Shown piece by piece: positions 1 to 9,573 of a stretch of 64,000 bases of DNA (its first letter is position 1; the number at the start of each line of letters is the position of its first letter). Origin of the DNA: Teredinibacter purpureus (lineage in GTDB: Bacteria; Pseudomonadota; Gammaproteobacteria; Pseudomonadales; Cellvibrionaceae); NCBI RefSeq assembly GCF_014217335.1, contig NZ_CP060092.1, forward strand, positions 1,071,501 to 1,135,500, written 5' to 3'. Under the pieces are notes generated by a model that saw only the letters and a list, made by a program, of their open reading frames with translations, did not search any database and was not told the DNA's origin. The position numbers and the translations under genes are program-made.

Positions 1-926
1 GAAACTCAGAGGGCCATGATCGTATTGGTGGCTTGGAGTACATCAATGGTGAATTGGTCGTGAACACTTGGGTGTATTACGATGGCGGTTCTAGCGCAAG
101 AGACACCACGTTGGTGGTGAAAGACGCCGCCAACTTGTCGACTTCATCTGTAGCCGGCTATCATCGAATGTCGGCGCGTGCCCACGCCGCCGGTTGGATC
201 TCCCCTGTACCGAGCGTATGGCAAGATGCACTCGGTGGTAGTTATATTGCGGGCGCATCAAGTGGTGAACCTATTATTAATCGGCTGAGCGTGGGGCCAT
301 CGGCGTTTACGTTTAACGCGGATGTCTTTAATACAGACTCACTGGCCGCACAAGATATTGCGCTAACCACATTGCTGGATTTCAGCTTACAAAACCCTGT
401 AGGGTATGAAAGCGGCGATCTTAGTCGTTACCTCGAAAATGGTTCACGTGATAACTTGTTATGGACGCATCTGTCTAGAGCTAATTATGGTTTTGTGGTA
501 CCGGGCACCCGCACTTACATGACCTTAGGCTATAGCGGGGGAATGGCGTCTGGTGTGGGTTATAAAATCGATCAGGGTTCTGGGCAAGATTGCCCTGGGT
601 ACTGTGCGTACCAGTCTTCCGACTATTCGAACTACTATTGGCTTTGGGATCTGAGCGATCTAATCGAGGTAAAAGCGGGTAGGATGAATGCTCATGATGT
701 GGAACCCTACGCGTATGGTCGTTTAGCTGACGACAGCTATGCGCACAATGGTTACAACCGTATTATTGGTGGTGCTTACGATTACGCGAATAATCGCCTC
801 TATCTCTCTTTGGAGCGTGGCGATGCGTCGGATTATGGTTGGGCGCCCAGTATTGTGGCATTTAGCATTAAAACGCCGGCGCCACCTTTGGCACCGGCCA
901 ATGTTGAAGTTAGAGAAGGAACATAA
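1..926 (+). CDS. C-terminal part of an unrecognised, probably extracellular protein (5' partial)
   Basis: The frame is open to the left edge (in-frame codons from base 3), so this is about the last 308 residues of a longer protein; the in-frame TTG at 33 need not be a start. The sequence is rich in Tyr, Gly, Asp, Asn and Trp, with short strand-like segments (for example NRIIGGAYDYANNRLYLSL), as in secreted beta-rich proteins. It ends in a Pro/Ala linker (KTPAPPLAPANVEV) that looks like the lead-in to a fibronectin-III-like module cut short by the TAA stop. I do not recognise the family. It converges with the minus-strand TPR gene, 12 bp away. Confidence 0.6.
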   Translation, partial: NSEGHDRIGGLEYINGELVVNTWVYYDGGSSARDTTLVVKDAANLSTSSVAGYHRMSARAHAAGWISPVPSVWQDALGGSYIAGASSGEPIINRLSVGPSAFTFNADVFNTDSLAAQDIALTTLLDFSLQNPVGYESGDLSRYLENGSRDNLLWTHLSRANYGFVVPGTRTYMTLGYSGGMASGVGYKIDQGSGQDCPGYCAYQSSDYSNYYWLWDLSDLIEVKAGRMNAHDVEPYAYGRLADDSYAHNGYNRIIGGAYDYANNRLYLSLERGDASDYGWAPSIVAFSIKTPAPPLAPANVEVREGT

Positions 927-938
927 TTCTACTAGCGG

Positions 939-3587
939 CTACTGAAACTTTTGTTTAGCCGCTAAGTAATGTTCTTTTATCGATCCATCGTTAGGCGCTA
1001 ATTCTAGCGCCTTTTCTAATAGCGCTAATGCTGCCGAATTATTCATCTTCAGTTTTATATACCCTGCTGTATCTAAAATAGAGGCGTTGTCGGGAGCTAG
1101 CTGAACCGCTCTTGATGCCATGATATCGGCCTCCTCTAGACGATTGTCCTGCTGATACATCCAGGCAAGGTTGTTAAGGGCGGTAACGTTATCGGGGCTG
1201 ATGCGAATAACCGTTTGATAAAGCGCTTGGGGGTCGCCTGTACCCGTTTCCTGCGCGCGCATACCTTGAATAAGGATTGGGCGTATATCGTTAGGTGCAA
1301 TGGCTTGCCATTGAGCTAAAAATGTATCGTTTAATGGTTTTTTCAGCGTGATGGTTAAGCGGTATAACGATTCTGCAATTCGAGCATCGGGCTCGTTACT
1401 CCACGTTAGCATTAAGCGATTAATGGCATCTTCATGTTTATTTTGGGCCGCGAGAATGTCAGCATTTAACAGTGACGCAAGCACGTTTGCTTCGAGTTTG
1501 GCGAGCGTTTGCTGAAGTGACTGTGCTGCGGCCAAGTCACCCTGTTTTAACAGAACCGCACCGAGGCTGAATGCTAGTTCAGGTGAGTTGGGGTAACGGG
1601 TGCGCCCTTCTTCCAATGTTTGTCGTGCGCCGGCCACATCCTCGAGTGTAAATTGTTGCTGGGCTTTAGAGCTAATTAAGTGTCGCTCTAGAAGCCCAAT
1701 TTGTTCGGCACTGCTTGCCGGGGATATTTTAATAGCATCGATAAGCTGCGTTGCATCGTCGAAACGTTGCTTATAAATGGCATAGTCGGCTAAAAAGTCT
1801 TGGAACTGGACGCGCTGTTTATCATTGGCTGCAAGATTTTCATAAGTAGCGACCATCGTTGGCCAGTCGGTGGAGCGTTGCAATTCAGCTTTTAAAAGGC
1901 TGGATAAATACAGTTTAGAGTCGCTGTTTAGTTGAATTGTTTGCTTAAACGCTTTGCTTGCGGCGGCCCAATTTTGCTGATGTAATTCTGTGTTGCCTAG
2001 CAAGAACCACGCTTTTTCACTTTTCGGGTTTAATTGTAGCGCCGTTTGTAATTGCGCCGTGGCAGACACCAGATTATTGTCTTTAATATTCAGCGTGGCG
2101 CCCATCATCCAACCAGCTTCACTATCTTTTTGAGTGGTTTTAACTTTTGCTGCAAATTGACGCGAGGCCTCTACTTTGCCGTTACTTAAATAAAGACCAA
2201 AAATACGTAACTGTTCGTCGGCTTCGTGGAATTGATTCGCCGCTTGTTTAAGTACGCGGTTGGCGTTTTCCAGCTGATTGCTTTCAAAATAATAGGTCGC
2301 GAGAAGTTCAAAAAGAATAAAATCAGTGGCGCCAAGGGCAATGGATTTCTCCAATGCTACGGCGGCCTTTTCTTGTTTATCGGCGGCCTGAATGGCGGAA
2401 AGCCCATACAGTGACTGTAGTTGTAAGCTGTCGGGATTCGCCTGTAAGGCTTGCTCCAAAATCGTGATGGCTTCTTCTTTTTTATCCAGTTTTAATTCAG
2501 CCATCGCCGCGGCCGCACTTAAACGGGGTGCGGCAGTTTCGGGGTCAATGCTGTGCTGAAATAAATCGGACGCTTTTTCTACGTCGCCACGCTCTAAACT
2601 AACGAGGCCTAACAATGCTTCTGCGGAATCAATGTTAGGGAAATCTTGGTGGATTTTTTCCAGTAGTTCTTCTCCACGCTCAACATCGCCTGCGCGAATG
2701 GCGGCAATGGCCTCTTCCAGACGGGTTTGTACGTCTTGTAATTTCGGATTGGACTCATCCAGTAACTTTTGAAACGGTAGCGCTTCAGCAAACCGGCCTT
2801 GCTGGGTCAGTGATTTTGACAGCAAGTTAAGTATGTCGCCCTTTAGGGGGGTCATAATATCGGTTGTAGGCGCTAGGTGAAGCGCTTTCATTAGGTCTAG
2901 TTCTGTTGCACTAAAATTCTGCTGCAAAAAATGCCGTTTAGCCGAGGCTAATAAAATGTCAGGTGATTCAGGAAAACGTTCAACAATTTCTTGGAAGGCA
3001 ATTTCACCCTCTGCGGGGTTCCTATTGAAGGTTGCAATAACATAGGTTAGTTGAATGGTAGGGTTGTCCCGATAGCGTTCGCTAATCGTTTTGAAGAGCG
3101 CGTGGCCTTGTTCTTTTTCGCCAACCCCGAGTAATGTTTTGGCTTTAACCAGCGCATATTTTTCTGAATCATGCAATGCGGTGGGCACCAGCAGTAAGGT
3201 TTTTTGTGCCGTATGAAATTTGCCTAGCGATACAAAGCTTTCCGCGAGTAGCAGGTTCAATTCTGGATAATGTGGTGCATATTGCTCGAGTAGTGATCGG
3301 GCGGAGCGAAATTGAGCGAGCTCAATATAGATTTCAGCCAATGCGCCAATGGTTTTTGCGCCGGGAGCTTTCTTAATGGCATTTCGTGTTTCGAGCATTG
3401 CTGCGCGAAATTGCCCTTGTCGTATATACGTTTTACTGGTGGTTAGGTGCGCATCGGCAGAGCGAGCGTCTTCTTGAACGTCGTTGCTGTCGGAACAGCT
3501 TACAATCGAGACAAGTGCGCTTAAAATAAACGTTAAGGTTAGAAGGCGCGGCAGTACAAGGCGTAGAACAGGCATAGTCACAATCAC
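939..3587 (-). CDS. TPR-repeat lipoprotein (PrsT / PEP-CTERM-system TPR lipoprotein-like)
   Basis: 882 aa. The N-terminus has a hydrophobic signal with a lipobox ending I-V-S-C at Cys31, so a membrane-anchored lipoprotein is expected. The rest is a long run of tetratricopeptide units with the usual A/G/Y/P pattern (for example WFLLGNTELHQQNWAAASKAF mid-protein and a last unit before the C-terminus). Length, lipobox and an early repeat pairing an ETRNAIKKAPG-type helix resemble the PEP-CTERM/exosortase TPR lipoprotein family (PrsT). No exosortase gene is visible, so that assignment is tentative; a scaffold role in export or polysaccharide secretion is inference. The start is GTG at 3587, or ATG at 3575 (residue 5); neither has a clear Shine-Dalgarno. 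Confidence 0.75.
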   Translation of the reverse strand: MIVTMPVLRLVLPRLLTLTFILSALVSIVSCSDSNDVQEDARSADAHLTTSKTYIRQGQFRAAMLETRNAIKKAPGAKTIGALAEIYIELAQFRSARSLLEQYAPHYPELNLLLAESFVSLGKFHTAQKTLLLVPTALHDSEKYALVKAKTLLGVGEKEQGHALFKTISERYRDNPTIQLTYVIATFNRNPAEGEIAFQEIVERFPESPDILLASAKRHFLQQNFSATELDLMKALHLAPTTDIMTPLKGDILNLLSKSLTQQGRFAEALPFQKLLDESNPKLQDVQTRLEEAIAAIRAGDVERGEELLEKIHQDFPNIDSAEALLGLVSLERGDVEKASDLFQHSIDPETAAPRLSAAAAMAELKLDKKEEAITILEQALQANPDSLQLQSLYGLSAIQAADKQEKAAVALEKSIALGATDFILFELLATYYFESNQLENANRVLKQAANQFHEADEQLRIFGLYLSNGKVEASRQFAAKVKTTQKDSEAGWMMGATLNIKDNNLVSATAQLQTALQLNPKSEKAWFLLGNTELHQQNWAAASKAFKQTIQLNSDSKLYLSSLLKAELQRSTDWPTMVATYENLAANDKQRVQFQDFLADYAIYKQRFDDATQLIDAIKISPASSAEQIGLLERHLISSKAQQQFTLEDVAGARQTLEEGRTRYPNSPELAFSLGAVLLKQGDLAAAQSLQQTLAKLEANVLASLLNADILAAQNKHEDAINRLMLTWSNEPDARIAESLYRLTITLKKPLNDTFLAQWQAIAPNDIRPILIQGMRAQETGTGDPQALYQTVIRISPDNVTALNNLAWMYQQDNRLEEADIMASRAVQLAPDNASILDTAGYIKLKMNNSAALALLEKALELAPNDGSIKEHYLAAKQKFQ

Positions 3588-3827
3588 TGTGTAAATTGTT
3601 ACGAAAATTTTAATGACCTAAGTCTATCGACTGCATGGCTCCGATTCAATCGCGTATCGGCGTTTCCGGGCTAATGTTGAGGGGAACGGCTACGTTTACG
3701 CCTATAAAGGGTAGCGAAGCGCCTTAGCGCTTCACTTTAGAGTGTGTTGTGGTAAGGGAAGGGGTATTACGTTAGGGAGATGACATTGCTGGAGGCGAGG
3801 GTGGCGGGGCAACGCCCCTTGGCGAGA
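3588..3827. other. Intergenic region with a 10-bp-stem hairpin
   Basis: 240 bp between two minus-strand genes. A hairpin at 3713-3736 has arms AGCGAAGCGC and GCGCTTCACT around a 4-nt loop. A GC-rich hairpin GGGGCAACGCCCC lies at about 3806-3818, just past the halogenase-family stop codon. Neither has a T-run in either direction, so these are transcript-end or mRNA-stability structures at best. I see no gene here. Confidence 0.5.
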
Positions 3828-5336
3828 TTAGGGTTTAATGGCGCAATTATTCTGAATAAACTTCAAATGTGTCGGTAGCGTTTCCACTGTTTTTAAAATG
3901 CTATTCGACAGCGTTTGTAGTTCTTTCTCAAGCGCCTGCTCGCTAAAATTATCTACCGCTGGGTGGTAACGCTTAGATTGAATGCCAAGACCTGAGAAGA
4001 GTGCGAGCCAGCTACTGGTTCTGAAAAAGTCTAAATCATCTTGCGGTACTTGAGCCGTATGTATAAAAGAGTCAATTTTCTCTTGTAAGCTCAACGGTAT
4101 TGGCATTGTTCGAACATCGTCCCAGAACGCTTCACCACTGCGCTGATTACCGTAATAGTGCAAGATAATAAAATCACGGAGTCGTTCTTGTCGTGTCTTG
4201 AGTATGCTGTTGAAATTATCGGTGAGATACGGGTCGAAATCTTTGTTTGGAAAGTGGTTAATAAAGGCTTCAATTGTCGACTGAATTAAATAAATACTGG
4301 TGGATTCTAGGGGTTCGAGAAACCCGCTTGCCAAGCCGAGTGACAATACATTTTTATTCCACGTTTTTGCGCGCATGCCTGTTGTGAATTGAATGAACAG
4401 GGGGTCGGCGAGCGGTTTGCCTTCCAGGTTTGTTAATAGGTGTTGTGCCGCATGCTCGTCTTCTAAATGCTGGCTACTATAGACATACCCATTACCCACA
4501 CGGTTTTGCAATGGAATGCGCCACTGCCATCCGGCTTCGCAGGCTAATGCTCGCGTGCTAGAGGGGGGTAATTGTGTTGTTGCGCAAGGCATGGCAATAG
4601 CGCGGTTACACGGCAGCCAGTGGCTCCAATCGAGGTATCCGGTGTGCAGCGTTTTTTCAATCAGTAGACCACTAAACCCTGAGCAATCAATAAATAAGTC
4701 TGCGTCGAGTGTTTCACCCGTGTCCAGTTTTAGGCTTTCTATAAAGCCATTATGGGGGTTTTGATTTACTGACGTGACGGTGGACCGCAGTACGTTAACG
4801 CCCAGCCCTACAGCGACTTTTTCTAAATATAGAGCAAATAAGCGCGCGTCAAAATGAAACGCATAATTGAATGTGGAAAGCTCAATATCTTGATGAGGTT
4901 TGGGTAACGCAAATTTTTTCGCGTAGGCCATTTGTGATGCTAGGCAATAGTTATCCAGTGCGCCAGCCTTATGGGTGGCTTTTAGTTTTATCCAATAATG
5001 ATGGAAAGGAATACGGGCTATTCGTGCTCCGTACCCGGCAAAAGGGTGCATAAACGATTGGCCTTCTGAATGCCAGCCGTCGAACTCAATGGCCAATTTA
5101 TAGGTAGCATTGGTCTGTTTTATAAAATCAACTTCATCTATTTTGAGGTCTTGCAGAAATTCTTTTATATACGGAACGGTGGCCTCACCGACACCGACAG
5201 TGTTAATGCTGGGAGACTCTACTAAGGTTATGTTCAGATTCTTGTTGCTGAATCTATTTGCCAGCGTACAGGCCGCCATCCAGCCAGCGGTTCCACCACC
5301 AACTATTACAATTTTTTGAATGCGGTTGTCTGACAC
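3828..5336 (-). CDS. Tryptophan-halogenase family flavoprotein
   Basis: 502 aa, full length for the family. The FAD-binding motif GGGTAGW is at residues 13-19, followed by the family signature VGVGEATVP at 47-55. Lys80 (TYKLAIEF) aligns with the active-site Lys79 of PrnA, and the WxWxIP halogenase motif is present (WQWRIP, near residue 270). Known members use FADH2, O2 and halide to halogenate aromatic substrates. Many homologues beside TonB receptors in Cellvibrio, Caulobacter and Xanthomonas relatives have no demonstrated substrate, and that is the context here: the receptor gene is 84 bp upstream on the same strand. Substrate unknown; a link to receptor-imported glycan or aromatic compounds is inference. 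Confidence 0.85.
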   Translation of the reverse strand: MSDNRIQKIVIVGGGTAGWMAACTLANRFSNKNLNITLVESPSINTVGVGEATVPYIKEFLQDLKIDEVDFIKQTNATYKLAIEFDGWHSEGQSFMHPFAGYGARIARIPFHHYWIKLKATHKAGALDNYCLASQMAYAKKFALPKPHQDIELSTFNYAFHFDARLFALYLEKVAVGLGVNVLRSTVTSVNQNPHNGFIESLKLDTGETLDADLFIDCSGFSGLLIEKTLHTGYLDWSHWLPCNRAIAMPCATTQLPPSSTRALACEAGWQWRIPLQNRVGNGYVYSSQHLEDEHAAQHLLTNLEGKPLADPLFIQFTTGMRAKTWNKNVLSLGLASGFLEPLESTSIYLIQSTIEAFINHFPNKDFDPYLTDNFNSILKTRQERLRDFIILHYYGNQRSGEAFWDDVRTMPIPLSLQEKIDSFIHTAQVPQDDLDFFRTSSWLALFSGLGIQSKRYHPAVDNFSEQALEKELQTLSNSILKTVETLPTHLKFIQNNCAIKP

Positions 5337-5380
5337 AGAGGGCCTCTTTCTCAGTATTGTGTGCTTGGAATAGGGGGAAT

Positions 5381-5412
5381 ACCCTAGCGCAGAGCAAGCT
5401 CTACGCTAGGGT
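5381..5412 (-). promoter_or_regulatory. Strong hairpin between receptor and halogenase-family gene
   Basis: ACCCTAGCG pairs with CGCTAGGGT and inner AGAG pairs with CTCT, giving a 13-bp stem with one internal mismatch and a 4-nt loop. It lies in the 84-bp gap directly after the receptor stop. With no T-run following on the minus strand, it is better explained as an mRNA-end stabiliser or attenuator that lowers downstream expression than as a full terminator. Confidence 0.55.
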
Positions 5413-5420
5413 TAAACGGC

Positions 5421-8400
5421 TTAGAACGAGAAGTTCGCGCCTAGGGTGATGCGACGTTCAAACAAGTCGTAGTCGTGAATGTAGTCTGACCATTGCGTAT
5501 ACGAAATGTTGTCTTCTTCAGTCAAGTTGTTAACGGCTAGCGTGAATTGCAGCGAATCGTTTAACGTGTAGCTACCGCTCAAATCAACAAATACGGTTGA
5601 ATTTAAGTACTGAGGCATGCCGTCTGCGTCGTTTGCTGGCGCCCACATCCAACCCGATGTGTCTGCTTCGTATTGCTCGCTCAAGTAGTTAGCCGCAATT
5701 CGAAATTCGAGAGCGTCGTCTTGATACCACAATACTAAGTTTGACTGGTTTTCGGCAGTGTTGTTAAACGGCGCGATATCGCCATTAGGCAGGGTTTTTT
5801 CGTCAGGGCTTTCGCTTGGCGAATAGGTGTAGTTAAACGTAACACCAGTATTGGCTAGCAAGCTTGGCAAGTTTTCGAAACTCTGCTGGTAGGAGAATTC
5901 CCAACCGGCTACGTTGCCACCTTCGCCATTGGATATAGTGCGCTCTTCTGCACCACGACGTACAACGCCGTCACTATCGGTAAGGCTTGGGTTATGCTCA
6001 ACGGCGTCGTGTGTAAAGCTGTTGATATCGATGTTGAAATAACCGAGCGCAACAACAGTGGTATCACTTGGGTACCATTCGAACGCGATATTCTGCGTAG
6101 TGGCTTGCCATGGGCGAAGGTAAGGATTGCCGTTGTTCTGGCGAGAGCTTACACGCTGGAAGGTTTCAGCGCCTTCTTCTGAGGAATAATAGGTGATAGA
6201 ACCGTCGCCCAAGTTGTTGAGATCTTGAAGCGAGATACGTTCATCATAGGCGAGTCGCAATTTAAACTCTTCAGTAAAATTGAAGGCCAAATTCACGCTA
6301 GGCAAAAAGTGATTGTAAGTGATATCGGTGATCTGATCGCCTAGATCAACATAGGTGGTGTGGTTGGGGTCAACACCAGCCAAAATTAACGGATTTAAGC
6401 TATTAGCATCCGTAATGTTTTGGGTAACGGTTAAGTCTGTACGTACGTAACGAACGCCTGCATTACCGGTAAGCGAAATGGTATCGGTAAGATCTTTGGC
6501 AAAATTGGCTTGCGCAAACGCAGAGGTTTTATCTTCTACAACGTTATACGAGCGATCGGGGTTGGCAATTGCTTGACCTGGGCCGTATAAGTTATCTAAG
6601 AATGAGAGGGGGTCATCAATAGCGCCTGCATCAACCATTGGCACAGAACCATTAAAGCCTTGTAGTACATCACCAAAACTCGTTACGTTAGTAATGTAGC
6701 CATCCAGAGCCGAATCTTCGAGTTGAATAACAGGCAGTGGATCGTAGGTTAAGCCTTGCGCTGTACCTGTGGTGCCGGCTTGGCCAACGGCGTAGCCAAC
6801 TTCGTGGTATTTGTTGAGCAATTCTTCGCCGTCTGCATTCATAATGCCTGAAGGGGAGAAGAAGGAAACATTGTTGTGCTTGATGTTACGTGTAGAGAAA
6901 CGTAAGCCAACATCAATAGAGGTTATGCCGTCTTCTTCGAATTCAAATTGGCCGTCTGCACGCAGTACGTCAAATTTGGCCGATGAATATTCGCCTTCAA
7001 CCCAACCTGAATGTATGTACCAAGCTTCTTGTGCGCCCATCTTGTCTACAATACCTTGGTCAAGCGCCAACAGTACATTGTCTTCGCGCAAGGTAACGCT
7101 CATAGGGTATACAAGACCATCATCAATGGCACCGGGGTTAATATTGACCGGAGTGGCGCCTTCACTACGAGCCACGTCTTTTGGCGTAGTGATTTGAGAA
7201 AGAGTCAGATCGTTAGAGGTAGAAGAGGCGTGACCAGAAACCCAGCGAACACTACCGGTGAACATGCCGTCGTTATCATATGCAAGTTCAACATTATTGT
7301 TCGTTGCACTTGTCTCGCGGTAAATACCCTTAACACCAGCAACAAAACCGGACACCATCATATTCATGTCGGTGGCGTAAAATGGCTGTCCGCCCAAGCT
7401 ACCATCGCCAGGGTTTACAATGGCAGGCTCGCCTGTAACCGCAACGTATTCATGGAAGCCTGCACGGCCGCCAATTTGGTTGCCCAAGTATAGGAAGTTG
7501 CCAGCCGATTTTTCATCCATGTCAACGTAGAAAACGTCGGCATTTAACGTAAAGGCATCGCTAATGGCGAGGTTAAAGTTATACATCAAACCTAAGCGTT
7601 CACGCTCGATTTGGTTGGAAGAGAATTCTGGGCTCTGCCAATTCATCGGGTTAATAAAATCACCGGAGGTATCACCATTGCCGTCGAGGTCGTAACACTC
7701 ATCGCCTGCAGCACCAGTACAACCCCAGCTTTCGGCTACACGGTCGGTACGCAACCGACCTTGGTTGTTTAACAAGGTGGAATCACCATAAGAAACCGCT
7801 AACGATGTGGCGAGCTTATCGTCGTGGTTCCAGCTCAATAAAGCGCTTAGCTCTGGATCGGTCTCCTTTGTAACGGAACCTTGGCCAAGCTGAATGCGAG
7901 CGGAACCGGTAAGGCCTTCATCGCGGTCGAGTGCGCGGCCGGTTACCAGGTTAATATTGCCACCAATACCGCCTTCAAGCGTACTAGCGGCCTGAGATTT
8001 ACTCACGTTTAAACCGGATACCATGCTAGAAGGCACATCGGTAAAGTCTAATCCGTTAGAGGTAACACTGGCTGGAAGTAAGAAATATTCACCGTTTAAG
8101 GTACCCAGTACTTCTTTCATACCACGAACAGAGACAACGCCACCTTGGCCGCCTCTACGTTCTATTTGAACACCGGTAATACGTTGCAATGAATCGGCAA
8201 TAGTAACGTCTGGCAGACGACCAATGTCTTCGGCGGAAACGGCATCGACGATATTAGTCGCGTTGCGTTTTAAATCAATTGCGCGTTCCTGTGCACCACG
8301 AACACCGGTAACAATAACTTCTTCTTCAAGCCCATCTTGCGCTAGTGCGATTGAACTGCAGCTAGCGAAGGTGATTGCAGCGATGTGTGCTGCGAGTAAA

Positions 8401-8429
8401 TTTCGGCGAAAGCTCCCAAATTTTTTCAT
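5421..8429 (-). CDS. TonB-dependent outer-membrane receptor (carbohydrate-type)
   Basis: 1002 aa. The start was set at the ATG at 8429: it is preceded by AGGAG with 9-nt spacing and begins a good Sec signal (MKKFGSFRRN ... SIALAQ); a longer frame reaching 8537 lacks both. The mature N-terminus has a TonB-box-like EEEVIVTG, then the plug domain (AEDIGRLPD, LQRITGVQIERRGGQG, VRGM) and a 22-strand-type barrel ending in aromatic ANFSF. It imports large ligands across the outer membrane using the proton motive force via TonB. The size (about 1000 aa), pairing with a halogenase-family gene and a LacI-type palindrome upstream suggest a glycan ligand; this is inference. Confidence 0.9.
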   Translation of the reverse strand: MKKFGSFRRNLLAAHIAAITFASCSSIALAQDGLEEEVIVTGVRGAQERAIDLKRNATNIVDAVSAEDIGRLPDVTIADSLQRITGVQIERRGGQGGVVSVRGMKEVLGTLNGEYFLLPASVTSNGLDFTDVPSSMVSGLNVSKSQAASTLEGGIGGNINLVTGRALDRDEGLTGSARIQLGQGSVTKETDPELSALLSWNHDDKLATSLAVSYGDSTLLNNQGRLRTDRVAESWGCTGAAGDECYDLDGNGDTSGDFINPMNWQSPEFSSNQIERERLGLMYNFNLAISDAFTLNADVFYVDMDEKSAGNFLYLGNQIGGRAGFHEYVAVTGEPAIVNPGDGSLGGQPFYATDMNMMVSGFVAGVKGIYRETSATNNNVELAYDNDGMFTGSVRWVSGHASSTSNDLTLSQITTPKDVARSEGATPVNINPGAIDDGLVYPMSVTLREDNVLLALDQGIVDKMGAQEAWYIHSGWVEGEYSSAKFDVLRADGQFEFEEDGITSIDVGLRFSTRNIKHNNVSFFSPSGIMNADGEELLNKYHEVGYAVGQAGTTGTAQGLTYDPLPVIQLEDSALDGYITNVTSFGDVLQGFNGSVPMVDAGAIDDPLSFLDNLYGPGQAIANPDRSYNVVEDKTSAFAQANFAKDLTDTISLTGNAGVRYVRTDLTVTQNITDANSLNPLILAGVDPNHTTYVDLGDQITDITYNHFLPSVNLAFNFTEEFKLRLAYDERISLQDLNNLGDGSITYYSSEEGAETFQRVSSRQNNGNPYLRPWQATTQNIAFEWYPSDTTVVALGYFNIDINSFTHDAVEHNPSLTDSDGVVRRGAEERTISNGEGGNVAGWEFSYQQSFENLPSLLANTGVTFNYTYSPSESPDEKTLPNGDIAPFNNTAENQSNLVLWYQDDALEFRIAANYLSEQYEADTSGWMWAPANDADGMPQYLNSTVFVDLSGSYTLNDSLQFTLAVNNLTEEDNISYTQWSDYIHDYDLFERRITLGANFSF

Positions 8430-8540
8430 GGGTGTACGACTCCTGTAGATTGATTGATAGCGTTTAAGATGGTCTAAGGCGATAAGACAACGACCATTCT
8501 TTTTATGGATTGGTCCAATTCGGGCCAATGTGCACACTAA

Positions 8541-8556
8541 GTGAAACCGGTTACAT
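8541..8556. promoter_or_regulatory. LacI-family-like operator upstream of the TonB receptor
   Basis: GTGAAACCGGTTACAT is an imperfect palindrome centred on AACCGGTT (12 of 16 positions symmetric), 112 bp upstream of the receptor start. The CCGG-centred form is typical of LacI/GntR-type sugar repressors. No regulator gene lies in the window, so the cognate factor is unknown. Confidence 0.45.
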
Positions 8557-8820
8557 TTACAATCGAGAAAAGTGGGAAATAGTGCACTTTTTGAGGCTAA
8601 ATAACGGTTTATTTTAGGGTTGAACGTTATTTGTACGATAAATGGGATGAAAGGCCTAATTGCCTCCAGAGGTGTGTTGGCTATGCTATAAATACTGAGC
8701 GGCTTTTAGCGTTACCACAGATGCAAAATGTTGGAGATTAGTCGTGGTTGTGCTGGCCTCTCAAGGCGCGTTGAGTGGCAGGTGACGTTTTGCGAGGTTT
8801 AGATGTCAAAATTTGGACAT

Positions 8821-8845
8821 AAAAAAACCCCGCCATTTGGCGAGG
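8821..8845 (-). terminator. Intrinsic terminator of tRNA-Arg
   Basis: Read on the minus strand: CCTCGCC, loop AAAT, GGCGGGG, then seven T. It starts 11 bp after the tRNA CCA end and fits a standard rho-independent terminator. Confidence 0.85.
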
Positions 8846-8855
8846 TTCTATTATA

Positions 8856-8932
8856 TGGCGCACCCGGAGAGATTCGAACTCCCGACCAAGTGGTTCGAAG
8901 CCACCTACTCTATCCAGCTGAGCTACGGGTGC
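8856..8932 (-). tRNA. tRNA-Arg (anticodon UCG)
   Basis: 77 nt including an encoded CCA. The acceptor stem GCACCCG/CGGGTGC is perfect; the D arm (GCTCAGCTGGATAGAGT), anticodon loop CTTCGAA on a GTGG/CCAC stem and T arm with GTTCGAATC are all present. The anticodon TCG reads CGA. Followed by its own terminator. A short ORF across this tRNA is spurious. Confidence 0.95.
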
Positions 8933-9077
8933 AGATAGGCTGCGCATAATACCGTTACTGTGTGAATTCGTCTATGTCCGTGATCGTTTTACCTCTGCCT
9001 ATTTTGCAGTTTAACCGCTATAATTCCGTCCACAAATTTTTCGGGGCTTTTGAGCGTAATTATTCAAGGTGATCAAT

Positions 9078-9479
9078 ATGAAAATGATAAAAATGGCCGT
9101 TTTTGGTTTGGTGTTATTAACGGCGAGTGTTTGGGCGGCCGATTCGGGTGTGGCTGAGCGCATTAAGCCTGTAGGCGATATCTGTATGGCAGGCGACGAT
9201 TGCGCGGCAACCGTTAAACCGGTTGTCGCAGAAGGTACGGCCCGTTCGGGTGAAGATATTTATAAAAAGTGTGTAGCTTGTCATGCAACCGGCGCTGCTG
9301 GTGCACCAAAACTTGGCGATGTTGCTGCTTGGGCGCCACGTATTGGTAAAGGTATGGACGTGTTGTACGCCAGCGCGATCAAAGGTTTCAACGGTATGCC
9401 CGCAAAAGGCTTGTGCTTTGACTGTTCAGATGACGAGTTAAAAGCGACTGTAGACTACATGGTAGAAAAATCTAAGTAA
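9078..9479 (+). CDS. Cytochrome c5-like c-type cytochrome
   Basis: 133 aa from the ATG at 9078, chosen because AAGGTG sits 6 nt upstream; a GTG at 9069 would overlap that Shine-Dalgarno. The Sec signal ends near VWAAD. One haem motif CVACH is at residues 65-69 and a likely axial Met lies in the FNGMPAKG loop; two further Cys (GLCFDC) are characteristic of cytochrome c5 proteins, where they form a disulphide. A periplasmic electron carrier is expected. It is monocistronic, with its own terminator 21 bp downstream. Confidence 0.88.
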   Translation: MKMIKMAVFGLVLLTASVWAADSGVAERIKPVGDICMAGDDCAATVKPVVAEGTARSGEDIYKKCVACHATGAAGAPKLGDVAAWAPRIGKGMDVLYASAIKGFNGMPAKGLCFDCSDDELKATVDYMVEKSK

Positions 9480-9500
9480 GTGTTAACGTGTGTATCTAAA

Positions 9501-9533
9501 CCCGCGCCGCTCTAAGTGGCGCGGGTTTTTTTT
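9501..9533 (+). terminator. Intrinsic terminator of the cytochrome c5-like gene
   Basis: Arms CCCGCGCC and GGCGCGGG with a 9-nt loop, followed by eight T on the plus strand. Confidence 0.85.
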
Positions 9534-9573
9534 GCCTGTAAATTGCGGCGAATAGCGGTATGTGCCGTGAGGT

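Noticed and set aside
8738..8947. 69-codon minus-strand ORF
   Set aside because: It is the translation of the tRNA-Arg and its terminator, a common artefact.
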